64,000 nt of DNA, taken from Spirochaetaceae bacterium. GTDB taxonomy: Bacteria; Spirochaetota; Spirochaetia; Treponematales; Treponemataceae. Under the pieces are notes generated by a model, which was not told where the DNA came from, ran no database searches, and saw only the letters and a program-made list of their open reading frames with translations. This document shows positions 45,376-54,605 of this stretch, in pieces. Positions within the stretch are counted from its first letter, which is position 1, and the number at the start of each line of letters is the position of its first letter. A program made the translations under genes and the position numbers. The stretch lies in the NCBI GenBank assembly GCA_017416145.1, contig JAFQDD010000001.1, positions 124,001 to 188,000 on the forward strand. Direction: 5' to 3'.

Positions 45376-45408
45376 GGGCAATTTACAGATTTGTAAATTG
45401 CCCTTTTT
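45376..45408 (+). terminator. Terminator embedded in the 3' end of the AraC gene
   Basis: GGGCAATTTACA (45376-45387) pairs perfectly with TGTAAATTGCCC (45392-45403), with a 4-nt loop and five T. The right arm codes for the last residues of the convergent AraC-type regulator, whose stop codon lies at 45383-45385. Confidence 0.88.
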
Positions 45409-46135
45409 CTTTATAAGTTTTCGGCGTTAGTCCAGTTTCAGCTTTGAATGTTTCTATAAAATGACTACTGGAGGCAAACCCCAAAATATCCGCCAATTCT
45501 GCAACTAAAAAATCTTCATAGATTAGCAATTTTTCTGCGGCTTGGATTTTTTTCTTTTTTACAAAATTATTTATGGAAATTCCTGTTTCTTTTTTGAAAA
45601 GCTCACACAAATAATTTGGGTTAATATCAATTTTCTTTGCTATATCTGAAATACGGATTTTACTTTGTATATTATCATAAATATAATCCATAGCTTTTAT
45701 TACCTTTTTTGAAAGACCTAAGGTTTTGTGGATTTTTGCCATACGATTTGTGTAATCAAAAATTATTTTTTCGTGGATTTTTTCGATTTTTTCCTCGGAT
45801 GAAAGCAGGTCCACCTGTTGAATGTAAATATCACTTAAAGTATAAGCACTTTCTGGATTCATTCCCCCTTCAATAGAAAATCTTGTTAGCATGGAAATCA
45901 AAACCACCAAGTGATATTTTAGATTTTGCAAAGAATTTTTTGATAGAGAACCTAATTTTTCGTTTTTTAGAGGTAGCATTAGTTTTTTTACCAGCTCAAT
46001 ATCACCTTTTTGAACAGCTTTGTAAAAACTCATTTCTTTTTCGTATTCAAGGTGATAAATCGAATACTCTCTTTGAAAAAAAAGTTGCTTAGTTAATAAT
46101 TCTTCTATTGTTCGTTTTTTGTCTTTAAGTTCCAT
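45383..46135 (-). CDS. AraC family transcriptional regulator
   Basis: This 250-residue regulator has an N-terminal region of about 145 residues without a recognised domain and a C-terminal AraC/XylS DNA-binding module. Two helix-turn-helix units are visible: ISDIAKKIDINPNYLCELFK and VAELADILGFASSSHFIETF. It is divergent from the GH5 gene and probably controls it, which is an inference from position. Related regulators in gut bacteria control sugar utilisation. On the minus strand TGATATAAT lies about 40 nt upstream of the ATG. Confidence 0.9.
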   Translation of the reverse strand: MELKDKKRTIEELLTKQLFFQREYSIYHLEYEKEMSFYKAVQKGDIELVKKLMLPLKNEKLGSLSKNSLQNLKYHLVVLISMLTRFSIEGGMNPESAYTLSDIYIQQVDLLSSEEKIEKIHEKIIFDYTNRMAKIHKTLGLSKKVIKAMDYIYDNIQSKIRISDIAKKIDINPNYLCELFKKETGISINNFVKKKKIQAAEKLLIYEDFLVAELADILGFASSSHFIETFKAETGLTPKTYKEKGQFTNL

Positions 46136-46228
46136 TATTTGCCTAATATTTTGATATTTTACTGAATATTATTATATCACACAAAGTAGAATAATGATAG
46201 TTTAATTATATCAGAAGCTTAAAGGTAT

Positions 46229-46302
46229 AGAAAAACACTTCTCCTGAAATGGCGTCAAAATGTTTTTCTAAAAGTTTCCGTTGCAAACTTTCTTATCAGG
46301 AG
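46229..46302 (+). promoter_or_regulatory. Structured 5' leader of the GH5 gene, pseudoknot-like
   Basis: Hairpin 1 pairs AGAAAAACA (46229-46237) with TGTTTTTCT (46261-46269). Its 23-nt loop contains CTCCTGA (46241-46247), which is complementary to the ribosome site TCAGGAG (46296-46302). Hairpin 2 (46271-46291, AAAGTTT/AAACTTT) lies between. Loop-to-ribosome-site pairing would form a pseudoknot that could hide the start of GH5. The role is inferred from base pairing only. Confidence 0.5.
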
Positions 46303-46308
46303 TAAAAT

Positions 46309-47328
46309 ATGAACTTGAAAAAAGGTATAAATTTTGGTGGCTGGTTTTCTCAATGCGACCACTCAGAATTACGTTATGAAACTTTTATTACAGAAGATGA
46401 TGTTAAACAGGTTGCAAAATGGGGATTTGATCACATTCGGCTGCCTTTTGATTATGAGCTAGTTCAAAACAAAGACGGTACTTTTATTGAAAGTGGATTT
46501 CACCGATTAGATACTTTTATTTCTTGGTGCGAAAAAGCAAATTTAGCTGTGATTTTGGATTTACACAAAGCTTGTGGTTATGATTTTAATGATGCAGAAA
46601 CTGCAAAAGGAAACACACTTTTTCAGCGAAAGGATTTGCAAGATTTGTTTGTTAGTTTGTGGGAAACTGTTTCGGCTCGTTATGGAAAAAATCCTAATAT
46701 CGCCTTTGAATTGCTAAACGAAGTAGTTGAAGAAAATGCTGCCGAACCTTGGAATCAGTTGATAAAGAGAACAGTTCTTGCCATCAGAAAAAATGCTCCA
46801 ACTTCTACTTTGATATACGGCGGAATCCAATGGAATAGTGCAAATACTGTAAAATTTTTGGAAGCTCCTGTGGACGAAAATGTGCTTTTTACTTTTCATA
46901 TGTACGAGCCTCTTATTTTTACTCACCAAAAAGCTCATTGGATTCCTGGAATGGATATGAACAAAGGTATTTTTTATCCTGCGTCTATGGATTATTTTAG
47001 AAAAGAATCTTTGCCACTTGGTTACAAAGGAAAAGACATTACAGACACAAAGGGTGAATATCCTTGTCAAAAAATTATGGAAGATATGGTGGTGGCTGCA
47101 TTTTCTGCGGCAAAGGAAAAAAATGTTGGGATTTATTGCGGAGAATACGGCGTGATTGACCAAGCCCCTGTAGAAGATTCTCTTGCTTGGATTCGGGATT
47201 TGCATTTAATTTTTAGAAAATACAATGTGGGAAGTGCTTTGTGGACTTACAAAGAAATGGATTTTGGTTTAACAGAAAATCATTATGAAGAAATCAGAGA
47301 TTCTATGATAAAAATTATTACTGAGTAA
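46309..47328 (+). CDS. Glycoside hydrolase family 5 (cellulase-like), cytoplasmic
   Basis: This 339-residue TIM-barrel enzyme starts with GINFGGWFSQ, a GH5 opening. The acid/base Glu is E138 in AFELLNEVVEE and the nucleophile is E279 in YCGEYGV. HIRLPFDYELV and TFHMYEPLIFTHQ also fit. It has no signal peptide, so it probably cuts imported oligosaccharides such as cello- or other beta-glucans inside the cell. It is monocistronic, divergent from an AraC regulator, and has a TCAGGAG ribosome site inside a structured leader. The subfamily and exact substrate cannot be told. Confidence 0.9.
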   Translation: MNLKKGINFGGWFSQCDHSELRYETFITEDDVKQVAKWGFDHIRLPFDYELVQNKDGTFIESGFHRLDTFISWCEKANLAVILDLHKACGYDFNDAETAKGNTLFQRKDLQDLFVSLWETVSARYGKNPNIAFELLNEVVEENAAEPWNQLIKRTVLAIRKNAPTSTLIYGGIQWNSANTVKFLEAPVDENVLFTFHMYEPLIFTHQKAHWIPGMDMNKGIFYPASMDYFRKESLPLGYKGKDITDTKGEYPCQKIMEDMVVAAFSAAKEKNVGIYCGEYGVIDQAPVEDSLAWIRDLHLIFRKYNVGSALWTYKEMDFGLTENHYEEIRDSMIKIITE

Positions 47329-47335
47329 AAATTTT

Positions 47336-47372
47336 GGGGACTGTCTTAAATTAAAAACAGTCCCCACTTTTA
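47336..47372. terminator. Terminator of the GH5 gene
   Basis: GGGGACTGT (47336-47344) pairs perfectly with ACAGTCCCC (47357-47365), followed by a T-rich stretch. It lies between convergent GH5 and bacteriohemerythrin genes. Confidence 0.8.
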
Positions 47373-47382
47373 TGTTTAGAAA

Positions 47383-47793
47383 TTACATATTGTCTTTAAC
47401 AAATTTTGCCCAAATTTTATCGGCTTTTGCAATGTGAGTCAAAACCCAGTTTAATACAAAAGTATAAAATTTTGCACCTGTTTCAACTTTTTCATCAGAA
47501 AGTTGCTTGATTTGGTTGTTTACTTCGTTAATAAATCCATCGTGGGCTGTTTTGTGTAAATCAACTCCAGAATATCCTTTCTTTTTCATAAACTCTTCTT
47601 CACTAGAAAAGTGATAAACTGTGTAATCTGTAAGTTTTTTTAAAACTTTTGACATTTGTAATTTGTAAACTTCAGAATTACCAGTTGTAATGTCGTAAAG
47701 TTCGTTGGCAATAGCAACTAATTTTTTGTGTTGATTGTCAATTTCCTGAATTCCTAGCAAATACTCGTCATTCCACTCTATTTTTTCTGCCAT
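47383..47793 (-). CDS. Bacteriohemerythrin
   Basis: This 136-residue helical oxygen-binding protein carries the diiron ligands of hemerythrin: H22 in IDNQHKKLV, HxxxE in YHFSSEEEFM, two His in the HKTAH segment, and His and Asp in WVLTHIAKADK. In anaerobes such proteins sense, store or scavenge oxygen. ATG 47793 is chosen because GGAGG lies 5 nt upstream; a TTG at 47805 overlaps that site. It is monocistronic and of normal length. Confidence 0.93.
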   Translation of the reverse strand: MAEKIEWNDEYLLGIQEIDNQHKKLVAIANELYDITTGNSEVYKLQMSKVLKKLTDYTVYHFSSEEEFMKKKGYSGVDLHKTAHDGFINEVNNQIKQLSDEKVETGAKFYTFVLNWVLTHIAKADKIWAKFVKDNM

Positions 47794-47998
47794 TTTTTCC
47801 TCCAATATTTAAAAAAATCATAGAAAAGACAAATTTATTATATCAAATAAAATAAAATATTACCCTCACAATTTTACACCAATTTGTTAAAAATAACTTT
47901 GTTTAACAATCAAGTATTATTATATTTTTATTAGAAAGTCATAGAATACAAAATTGACTTTAACAAATTGGATTTTATCCAAAAATCGGAGGGAGAAT

Positions 47999-48565
47999 AT
48001 GAATTCTCGAAAAAAAACTGTTTTGGCGATAGCTATTTTGACTATTGCCTTGGTTTCAATGGCCAGTTGCGAATCTGCTCCAAAAAATGCAGTTCCAGTG
48101 GCTGGTTTTGATGTGTTTAGTTATCTTGGAAAATGGTATGAAATTGCTCGACTTGATTTTAAACACGAAAAGGATATGAGCAACGTTACTGCTGAATATT
48201 ATTTGAATGATGATGGGAGCATTAAAGTTGTAAATCGTGGATATGATTACGTTGACGGCGAATGGAAAGAATCTGTTGGAAAAGCAAAATTTACAGGAGA
48301 TCCAACTATCGCAGCTCTAAAAGTTTCATTTTTCGGACCTTTTTATTCAGGATACAATGTCGTAGCTATCGATGATAATTATCAAACTGCTTTGGTTGTA
48401 GGCAAAGACACAAATTATATGTGGATTTTAAGCCGCACAACTTCAATTCCAGATGATGTAAAACTGGAATATTTAGCTTTAGCATCAAACATTGGTTTCG
48501 ATACAAATAAACTTGTTTGGGTCGACCAAGGTGCTATTGATGCTTCAGTTTATGATGCCGACTAA
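47999..48565 (+). CDS. Lipocalin family lipoprotein (Blc-like)
   Basis: This 188-residue lipoprotein has a basic start, a hydrophobic core and VSMASC as lipobox. The mature part is a lipocalin barrel with the hallmark GKWYEIARLD (SCR1), TAEYYLNDDGSIKVVN and the SCR3-like NYMWILSRT. Bacterial lipocalins bind lipids or hydrophobic molecules at the outer membrane, often under envelope stress. ATG 47999 has GGAGGGAG upstream; the frame from 47954 lacks a ribosome site. A TTGGAT/ATCCAA mini-stem lies just ahead of the ribosome site. It is monocistronic. Confidence 0.93.
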   Translation: MNSRKKTVLAIAILTIALVSMASCESAPKNAVPVAGFDVFSYLGKWYEIARLDFKHEKDMSNVTAEYYLNDDGSIKVVNRGYDYVDGEWKESVGKAKFTGDPTIAALKVSFFGPFYSGYNVVAIDDNYQTALVVGKDTNYMWILSRTTSIPDDVKLEYLALASNIGFDTNKLVWVDQGAIDASVYDAD

Positions 48566-48590
48566 AACATTTTTTTAAACAAAGACAAAA

Positions 48591-48623
48591 GAAAGAGAAG
48601 TTGCTTTTTGTAATTTCTCTTTC
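48591..48623 (+). other. Hairpin after the lipocalin gene
   Basis: GAAAGAGAA (48591-48599) pairs perfectly with TTCTCTTTC (48615-48623). There is no clear T-run, so it may end the lipocalin transcript weakly or protect its 3' end. The rest of the 217-base gap up to 48782 holds a candidate -35 TTCACA and -10 TAAGTT ahead of the ABC exporter. Confidence 0.5.
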
Positions 48624-48782
48624 AAGTAAAATCTAGCAAAATTAAGCCTTTCTGTCATTCACGCTTTTTATTATCTTGTTGAAAAATCCAAAAATTCTTC
48701 AAAAAATGGTTTAAAAATTAAACTACAAGTTTAACAAATCATACTTCACAAATTATGTGTTTTTGTGTAAGTTCAAATTATT

Positions 48783-50516
48783 ATGAAAACACAAAATTAC
48801 AATTTAAAATCAGAATTACGTCTCAGAGATTGTTTTAAAAAGTATGCTGTGGTTTATCTAATTGCTTTTATTGCAATGGGTTTGAGTACAGCTTTAGATT
48901 TGATTTCTCCATTGGTTACAAGAAAACTTGTAAATGAGGTTATTATCCCAAGGGAAATGGAAAATCTTATGAATATTCTAATCACCTTTATTTGGATGGC
49001 TCTTGGAAGATGTGTTTTCCAATACACAAAAGAATTTCTTTGCGACTGGGCCGGTTCCAAAATTGCTTGTGAAGTTCGTAGTAAGATTTTCAGAAAACTC
49101 CAGTCTTTATCAGCTAACTTTTTTGATAAACACAATTCTGGGGAATTGATGGCTAGAGTTCGAGATGATGTAGACAGAATATGGGATTGCTTTTCTTATA
49201 TCAGTATTTTGATGGCGGAAGTTGTAATTCGCACAATCATTGCTTTGTATTGTATGTTTGCAATTAACTGGAAACTTTCGATTATTCCTGCTTTATGTAT
49301 GATTGGAGCTTCTGTTATTGCCATTCGGATGGAAAAAAAGCTGGACATTGTTTTTGGGCAAATTGCAGAGGAAAATTCTTTGTTAAACAACACGGCTCAA
49401 GAAAATTTGTCTGGTGTGCGAACTGTAAAGGCTTTTTCAAAAGAGAGATTTGAAATCAAGAAGTTTAGAAGTAAAAATCAAAAATACTATAATCTAAACA
49501 TTGAACAATCAAAAATCTTTGTAAAATACAATCCGATTTTGCAATGTATCACTTATCTTTTGCCAACAACTGTGCTTCTAACTGGAGGCATTCTTTCAAT
49601 TAAGGATGGACTTTCCATTGGAGATTTAACTGCTATGGTACAATACGCTATGAACATCGTTTGGCCAATGGAAATGCTTGGTTGGCTAACAAACGGGCTT
49701 TCCAGTGCAAAGGCTTCTACCAAGCGGTTAAACAAGATATTTGCAGAAAATCCAGATATTACAGAACCTGCAATCGAAAACAAGCAACAGATTCTTGGAA
49801 ACATTCAGTTTAACAATGTGGGCTACAAAACCCTTTCTGGAAGGGATATTCTAAAGGATATTAGCTTTTCTGTGAAAGCTGGAGAAACTCTTGGAATTAT
49901 GGGAGCTTCGGGCTCTGGGAAAACCACTCTTATCAATTTGTTAAAAAGAATGTACGACGTTACAGAAGGTTCTATCACTTTAGATGGAGTTGATATTAGG
50001 CATCTTTCCCTAGGAATTCTTCGGAAAAACATAACCTGCGTTATGCAAGACGTTTTTTTGTTTTCAGATACAATTCTTGGAAATATTAAATTAGGTGGGA
50101 AAGATTCAATTTCTACAGAGTCTGTGAAAGAGGCTTTGGAAAAGGCTTCTGCTGGAGATTTTGTGAAAAAAATGAAAGAAGGTCACGATACGGTTATTGG
50201 TGAGCGTGGAATCGGCCTAAGTGGCGGTCAAAAGCAAAGAATCACAATTGCTCGGGCTTTGGCAAGAGAAACACCGATTTTGGTTTTAGACGATTCTACA
50301 TCAGCTTTGGATACAGAAACTGAAAAAGAAATCCAAGAAACACTGAAAGAACTTTCTGGCATGACAAAAATCATAATATCCCACAGAATTAGTGCGGTAA
50401 GACGAGCTGACAAAATAATCGTGCTAGACAAGGGAAAAATTGCAGAAATGGGAACCCACGAAGAACTTATGAAAAATCAAGGGTTGTATTTTCAAACTTA
50501 CGAAAGTCAGTATTAA
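48783..50516 (+). CDS. Heterodimeric ABC exporter, first half-transporter (degenerate site)
   Basis: This 577-residue half-transporter has an N-terminal six-helix domain and a C-terminal ATPase with Walker A GASGSGKTT (K380) and signature LSGGQKQR. Walker B reads ILVLDDSTSALD, with D504 in place of the catalytic Glu. That is the mark of the non-canonical partner in heterodimeric exporters such as BmrCD or LmrCD. It should export drugs or lipids together with the next gene, which starts 12 bases after its stop. No Shine-Dalgarno is visible before the ATG. Confidence 0.93.
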   Translation: MKTQNYNLKSELRLRDCFKKYAVVYLIAFIAMGLSTALDLISPLVTRKLVNEVIIPREMENLMNILITFIWMALGRCVFQYTKEFLCDWAGSKIACEVRSKIFRKLQSLSANFFDKHNSGELMARVRDDVDRIWDCFSYISILMAEVVIRTIIALYCMFAINWKLSIIPALCMIGASVIAIRMEKKLDIVFGQIAEENSLLNNTAQENLSGVRTVKAFSKERFEIKKFRSKNQKYYNLNIEQSKIFVKYNPILQCITYLLPTTVLLTGGILSIKDGLSIGDLTAMVQYAMNIVWPMEMLGWLTNGLSSAKASTKRLNKIFAENPDITEPAIENKQQILGNIQFNNVGYKTLSGRDILKDISFSVKAGETLGIMGASGSGKTTLINLLKRMYDVTEGSITLDGVDIRHLSLGILRKNITCVMQDVFLFSDTILGNIKLGGKDSISTESVKEALEKASAGDFVKKMKEGHDTVIGERGIGLSGGQKQRITIARALARETPILVLDDSTSALDTETEKEIQETLKELSGMTKIIISHRISAVRRADKIIVLDKGKIAEMGTHEELMKNQGLYFQTYESQY

Positions 50517-50528
50517 AAAGGAAAGAAA

Positions 50529-52301
50529 ATGGCATTTAATGCGTTTAATCAAGATGAAAAAACAGTAGAAAAAAGCAAAATCTCTACAATGGGTCGTCTT
50601 TTCAAATATCTTTTAAAATACAAGGGACGAATCGCTATAGTTTTTTTGCTTATGGCTTTTGGAACATTTGTTTCTCTTATCAATCCTTTGTTGATGGAAA
50701 CCGCCATTGATAAATATATTGCTGTAAAAGATTTTTCTGGACTTTTAAAGATTTCAGGAATTGCGGTAGTTCTAAATATCGCCATGATTTTGGCAATCAA
50801 ACTTCGTATGCTTTTAATGGCAAAAACCAGCAACAAGGTAATCGAAAATCTAAGGGAAGATTTGTACGTTCACATTCAGGATTTAGATTTGGCTTTTTTT
50901 GATTCAAGGCCAACGGGAAAAATCTTGGCTCGTATCACTGGGGATGTAAACTCTCTAAAAGACGTAATAGAAAACAGCATAACCACTTTGATACCAGGAC
51001 TTGTTACAGTGGTGGCAGTTATGGTGATTATGTTTGCAAAAAATGTGAAATTGGCTTTGGCAACTTTAAGCACTTTGCCACCAATGATTGTGGGAATCGT
51101 GCTTATTTCTCTAAAGGCTGAAAAACACTGGCGGTTAAAACGGAAAAAATCTTCTAATTTAAGTGCTTTTATTAACGAAAGTTTACAGGGCATGAAGGTT
51201 ATTCAAAGCTTTAACGCCGAAAAAGAAACCGACGAAACTTTTACAGAACTTGTAAAAGACGACAGAAAATCCTTTATCAACGCAGTAAGATGGTGCGATG
51301 GATTTGGTTCTATCATAGATTTATGCTGGTTTGTGGGAATGTTTATGATGTACTACATTGGCATAAAAGTTATTGGGGTGGAAAATGTTTCTATTGGAAC
51401 TTATATTGCCTTTGGGTCTTACATTGGAATGTTTTGGCAACCAATTATGAACATCAGTAATTTCTACAATCAATTGGTAAATGCCTCTTCTGGAGCAGAG
51501 CGGATTTTTGAAATAATTGATACGAAAGCTGAAATCCTAGATAAGCCTTCCGCCATTGATATTGGAGATATTCAAGGAAAAGTTGAATTTTCCCACGTGG
51601 ATTTTAGCTATGACGGTGAAAAAAAGGTTTTATCTGATGTGAGTTTTTCTGTAAAACCAGGAGAGACCATCGCTTTGGTTGGTCCAACAGGGGCTGGGAA
51701 ATCCACCATTGTAAACTTAATATCAAGATTTTATGACATTCAGTCTGGTAAAATCCTAATTGATGATAAAAACATTCAGGATATTAGAATTGGTAGTTTA
51801 CGAAGCCAAATGGGCATAATGACTCAGGATAATTATATTTTTTCTGGAACTATCCGCGAAAATATTGCTTACGGAAATTCAGAGGCGACAGAAGAAGAAA
51901 TTATAGCTGCTGCAAAATCTGTTCACGCCCACGATTTTATTATGGATTTAGAATATGGCTATGACACGATTTTAACAGCTAGAGGTGGAGAACTTTCCAA
52001 CGGGCAACGGCAATTACTTGCCTTTGCTAGAACAATGCTTACAATGCCAAAAATCTTGATTTTGGACGAAGCAACTTCTAGTATAGACACAAAAACAGAG
52101 CTTTTAGTTCAATCTGGAATTGCTGCTATGCTAAAAGGTAGAACATCCTTTGTAATTGCTCACAGACTTTCCACAATTCAAAACGCAGATAGAATCTTTG
52201 TGATAGACAAGGGCGGAATTGTGGAATCTGGCATCCCAAAAGAACTTATGGAACTAAAAGGGGAATATTACAATTTGTATACTGCAAGTTTTAAAGAATA
52301 A
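50529..52301 (+). CDS. Heterodimeric ABC exporter, second half-transporter (canonical site)
   Basis: This 590-residue half-transporter has six membrane helices, Walker A GPTGAGKST (K391), signature LSNGQRQL and Walker B LILDEATSSID with the catalytic E514 intact. It pairs with the upstream subunit, whose matching position is Asp. The two genes form an operon. The substrate is probably a drug, lipid or peptide, and no neighbouring biosynthetic genes point to one. AAAGGAAAG lies just before the ATG. Confidence 0.94.
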   Translation: MAFNAFNQDEKTVEKSKISTMGRLFKYLLKYKGRIAIVFLLMAFGTFVSLINPLLMETAIDKYIAVKDFSGLLKISGIAVVLNIAMILAIKLRMLLMAKTSNKVIENLREDLYVHIQDLDLAFFDSRPTGKILARITGDVNSLKDVIENSITTLIPGLVTVVAVMVIMFAKNVKLALATLSTLPPMIVGIVLISLKAEKHWRLKRKKSSNLSAFINESLQGMKVIQSFNAEKETDETFTELVKDDRKSFINAVRWCDGFGSIIDLCWFVGMFMMYYIGIKVIGVENVSIGTYIAFGSYIGMFWQPIMNISNFYNQLVNASSGAERIFEIIDTKAEILDKPSAIDIGDIQGKVEFSHVDFSYDGEKKVLSDVSFSVKPGETIALVGPTGAGKSTIVNLISRFYDIQSGKILIDDKNIQDIRIGSLRSQMGIMTQDNYIFSGTIRENIAYGNSEATEEEIIAAAKSVHAHDFIMDLEYGYDTILTARGGELSNGQRQLLAFARTMLTMPKILILDEATSSIDTKTELLVQSGIAAMLKGRTSFVIAHRLSTIQNADRIFVIDKGGIVESGIPKELMELKGEYYNLYTASFKE

Positions 52302-52305
52302 ACTT

Positions 52306-53679
52306 TTATCCTTCTATCTTTTGCTTTTCCATTTTATCCATTTTTCGGAGGAACCAGATTAGATACGGAATAGCTGTAATTACGCTTAAAAAATCAGAAC
52401 AGGCTTGGGCGATTTCCACACCAAAAACTCCAAAAAGTTTTGGAAGAATTAAAATCAGTGGAATAAAATAAACGCCCTGTCTGTTACAAGATAAAAAGGT
52501 TGCTTGGGGAATATGCCCCGTAGCTTGTAAAAGCATATTCGTTGCTACAATTAGTGGATGGAATGGTAAAACTGCAATTTGCCATCTTAAAGCAACTGTA
52601 CCAATTTTTATGACTTCTAAATCGTTTCTAAAAAAGGTGATAATTTCCTTTGCAAAAACAACTCCAAGAAAGGCTGAAATTCCCAAAATAACCATACCTG
52701 CAAAAACTGTAAACCAATAGGCTTTTTTCACGCGGTCATAACGTTTTGCCCCGTAGTTGTAACCTGCAACTGGGGTGAAACCTTGACCAATTCCAATCAT
52801 TACAGAAGCCACAAACATTATGATTTTTGTAACGATTGCCATAGCAGCCACTGCACCATCACCATAATAAGCACAAGCTCTGTTTAGCAAAATTGTGGCA
52901 ATACTAGCCAAACCTTGCCGAGACAAAGATGGAAGCCCAGTTATTATCACTTTTCCCAAAAGATTTATTTTTGACGTTAAACCCTTTAGACTTATTACAC
53001 AAATTGCTTTTTTTCGGATAAACCAACTTAGCAAAATGGAAAAACTAATTCCCTGACTCAAAAGAGTTGCAATTGCAGCTCCGCTAATTCCAAGTTTCAA
53101 AACAAATATAAAAATTGGGTCTAGGATGATATTTAAAACCCCACCAATAGAAAGGGCAATCATAGAGAAAAATGCTTTCCCCTCAGACCGTAAAATATTA
53201 TTTAGAACAAAAGAAGCACACATAAAGGGAGCACCGTAGAAAATGTAACGAGCATAATCATTTGCGTAAGGCAAAACATTTTCCGAAGCTCCAACAATTT
53301 TCATAAATTGACTAGAAAAAACATTTCCAAAAACCGTGATAAAAAGCCCAATCAGCAACGATGCGAAAAATGCAATAGAGGCTGTTTGACTTGCTTCAAG
53401 ATTTTTCTTTTCTCCAAGACGTCGAGAAATAATAGAGCCACATCCCATTCCAAGGGTAAAACCCAATGCTTGGATTATAGTCATTATGGGGAAGACAATT
53501 CCAACTGCGGCACTAGCTTCCGTATTGATTTTGGAAACAAAATAAGTATCCGCCATGTTGTAAATCGAAGTTACAAGCATAGAAATAACAGTTGGAACTG
53601 CCAAAGAACCAATTAACTTTGGAATTGGTGTGTTTATCATTTTATTAAATTGATTTTGAGAGTCTTTAGTTTCTTCCAT
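52306..53679 (-). CDS. MATE family efflux transporter (copy 3)
   Basis: This 457-residue inner-membrane protein has twelve helices. It opens with PIPKLIGSLAVPTVISMLVTSIYNMADTYFVS, whose parts match MATE helices 1-2, and has GFTLGMGCGSIISRRLG typical of the group. It is convergent with the ABC exporter operon with only 4 bases between stops, so antisense overlap of transcripts is likely. TATAAT ends 7 nt before its ATG and no Shine-Dalgarno is visible. Confidence 0.94.
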   Translation of the reverse strand: MEETKDSQNQFNKMINTPIPKLIGSLAVPTVISMLVTSIYNMADTYFVSKINTEASAAVGIVFPIMTIIQALGFTLGMGCGSIISRRLGEKKNLEASQTASIAFFASLLIGLFITVFGNVFSSQFMKIVGASENVLPYANDYARYIFYGAPFMCASFVLNNILRSEGKAFFSMIALSIGGVLNIILDPIFIFVLKLGISGAAIATLLSQGISFSILLSWFIRKKAICVISLKGLTSKINLLGKVIITGLPSLSRQGLASIATILLNRACAYYGDGAVAAMAIVTKIIMFVASVMIGIGQGFTPVAGYNYGAKRYDRVKKAYWFTVFAGMVILGISAFLGVVFAKEIITFFRNDLEVIKIGTVALRWQIAVLPFHPLIVATNMLLQATGHIPQATFLSCNRQGVYFIPLILILPKLFGVFGVEIAQACSDFLSVITAIPYLIWFLRKMDKMEKQKIEG

Positions 53680-53686
53680 AAAGCAA

Positions 53687-53692
53687 ATTATA
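53687..53692 (-). promoter_or_regulatory. -10 of MATE gene 3, leaderless type
   Basis: A consensus TATAAT on the minus strand is followed by 7 nt and then the ATG at 53679. Confidence 0.55.
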
Positions 53693-53735
53693 TTACTTTT
53701 TAGAAAAATATAACATCATCATAAATCAATTTTTT

Positions 53736-54605
53736 TTATTTTGCTGTTCTTACAACCCGAAATCCCAAACCATAACTTTTAAAAGCTGGATTTTCGTTGC
53801 TTCTAGAATTTACTTGATTGGAAAAAGCTCTTTCTCCCCAGTTTCCACCTCGAGAAGTTTTGCTAGAAGACGAAATTGCCCCAGTTACTGGAGTTTCCGC
53901 TGTGATTTCGCTAAACCAATCCCAGCACCATTCAGCTACATTTCCACTCATATCGTAAATATCGAGCTGATTTGAGTCCTTTTCCAAAACCTCGTGAGTT
54001 TTCCCATCAGAGTTTTCCACATACCAGGCAACTTCCCCAATATCGTTTCCACCAGCATAAAGATATTGTCGAGTTCCATCACCTATGAATTTTTTACCGC
54101 CACGAGCAGCATATTCCCATTCAACTTCAGTAGGAAGCCTGTATCCATTTGCAGAAAAATCACAAGTTACCGAATTCCAAGTTTCATTATACATATTTGG
54201 AATTAATCCCCAATCAGCAGGTTTATATGAACCATTTATTTTGTAGCAAGGATTCAAACCTTCCATCATGCTTAGTTTGTTACAATAAGCTATTGCATCA
54301 TAAAAACTTACACATTCTACAGGGCGTTGTTTTTGCTCTTCATTTACCGCTGCGTTACTTGTAAAATAACTTGGATCTTCTGCCATAACCTTTTTGTATT
54401 CATCTTGAGTTACTTCATGATTGCAAATAAAAAAGCTATTGATTTTAATTGGTCGCCCATCCACAAAAATCTCGCTATCTGCAATTTGACCTCGGAAACT
54501 TGTTCCTTCAACTAGAACAAAACTAGATTTACTACAACTAGCAAATCCAAAAATTATTCCCAAGAAAAATACCAGATAAAAAAGTCCTTTACATATCCTT
54601 TTCAT
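53736..54605 (-). CDS. SUMF1/formylglycine-generating-enzyme-like lipoprotein
   Basis: This 289-residue lipoprotein has a basic start, a hydrophobic core and FASC as lipobox. The mature part is an FGE-sulfatase (SUMF1) domain: HEVTQDEYKKVM, PVECVSFYDAIAYCNKLS, GYRLPTEVEWEYAARGG, GNVAEWCWDW and SRGGNWG, ending GFRVVR. Many bacterial members are not sulfatase-activating enzymes; they bind ligands or modify other substrates. No sulfatase gene is nearby. ATG 54605 has AGGAG upstream; the frame from 54671 lacks one. It is monocistronic. Confidence 0.92.
   Translation of the reverse strand: MKRICKGLFYLVFFLGIIFGFASCSKSSFVLVEGTSFRGQIADSEIFVDGRPIKINSFFICNHEVTQDEYKKVMAEDPSYFTSNAAVNEEQKQRPVECVSFYDAIAYCNKLSMMEGLNPCYKINGSYKPADWGLIPNMYNETWNSVTCDFSANGYRLPTEVEWEYAARGGKKFIGDGTRQYLYAGGNDIGEVAWYVENSDGKTHEVLEKDSNQLDIYDMSGNVAEWCWDWFSEITAETPVTGAISSSSKTSRGGNWGERAFSNQVNSRSNENPAFKSYGLGFRVVRTAK

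Noticed and set aside
53736-54605. SUMF1-like lipoprotein as a true sulfatase-activating enzyme.
   Set aside because: No sulfatase gene is nearby, the protein is a lipoprotein, and many family members lack this activity. Only the domain call is kept.
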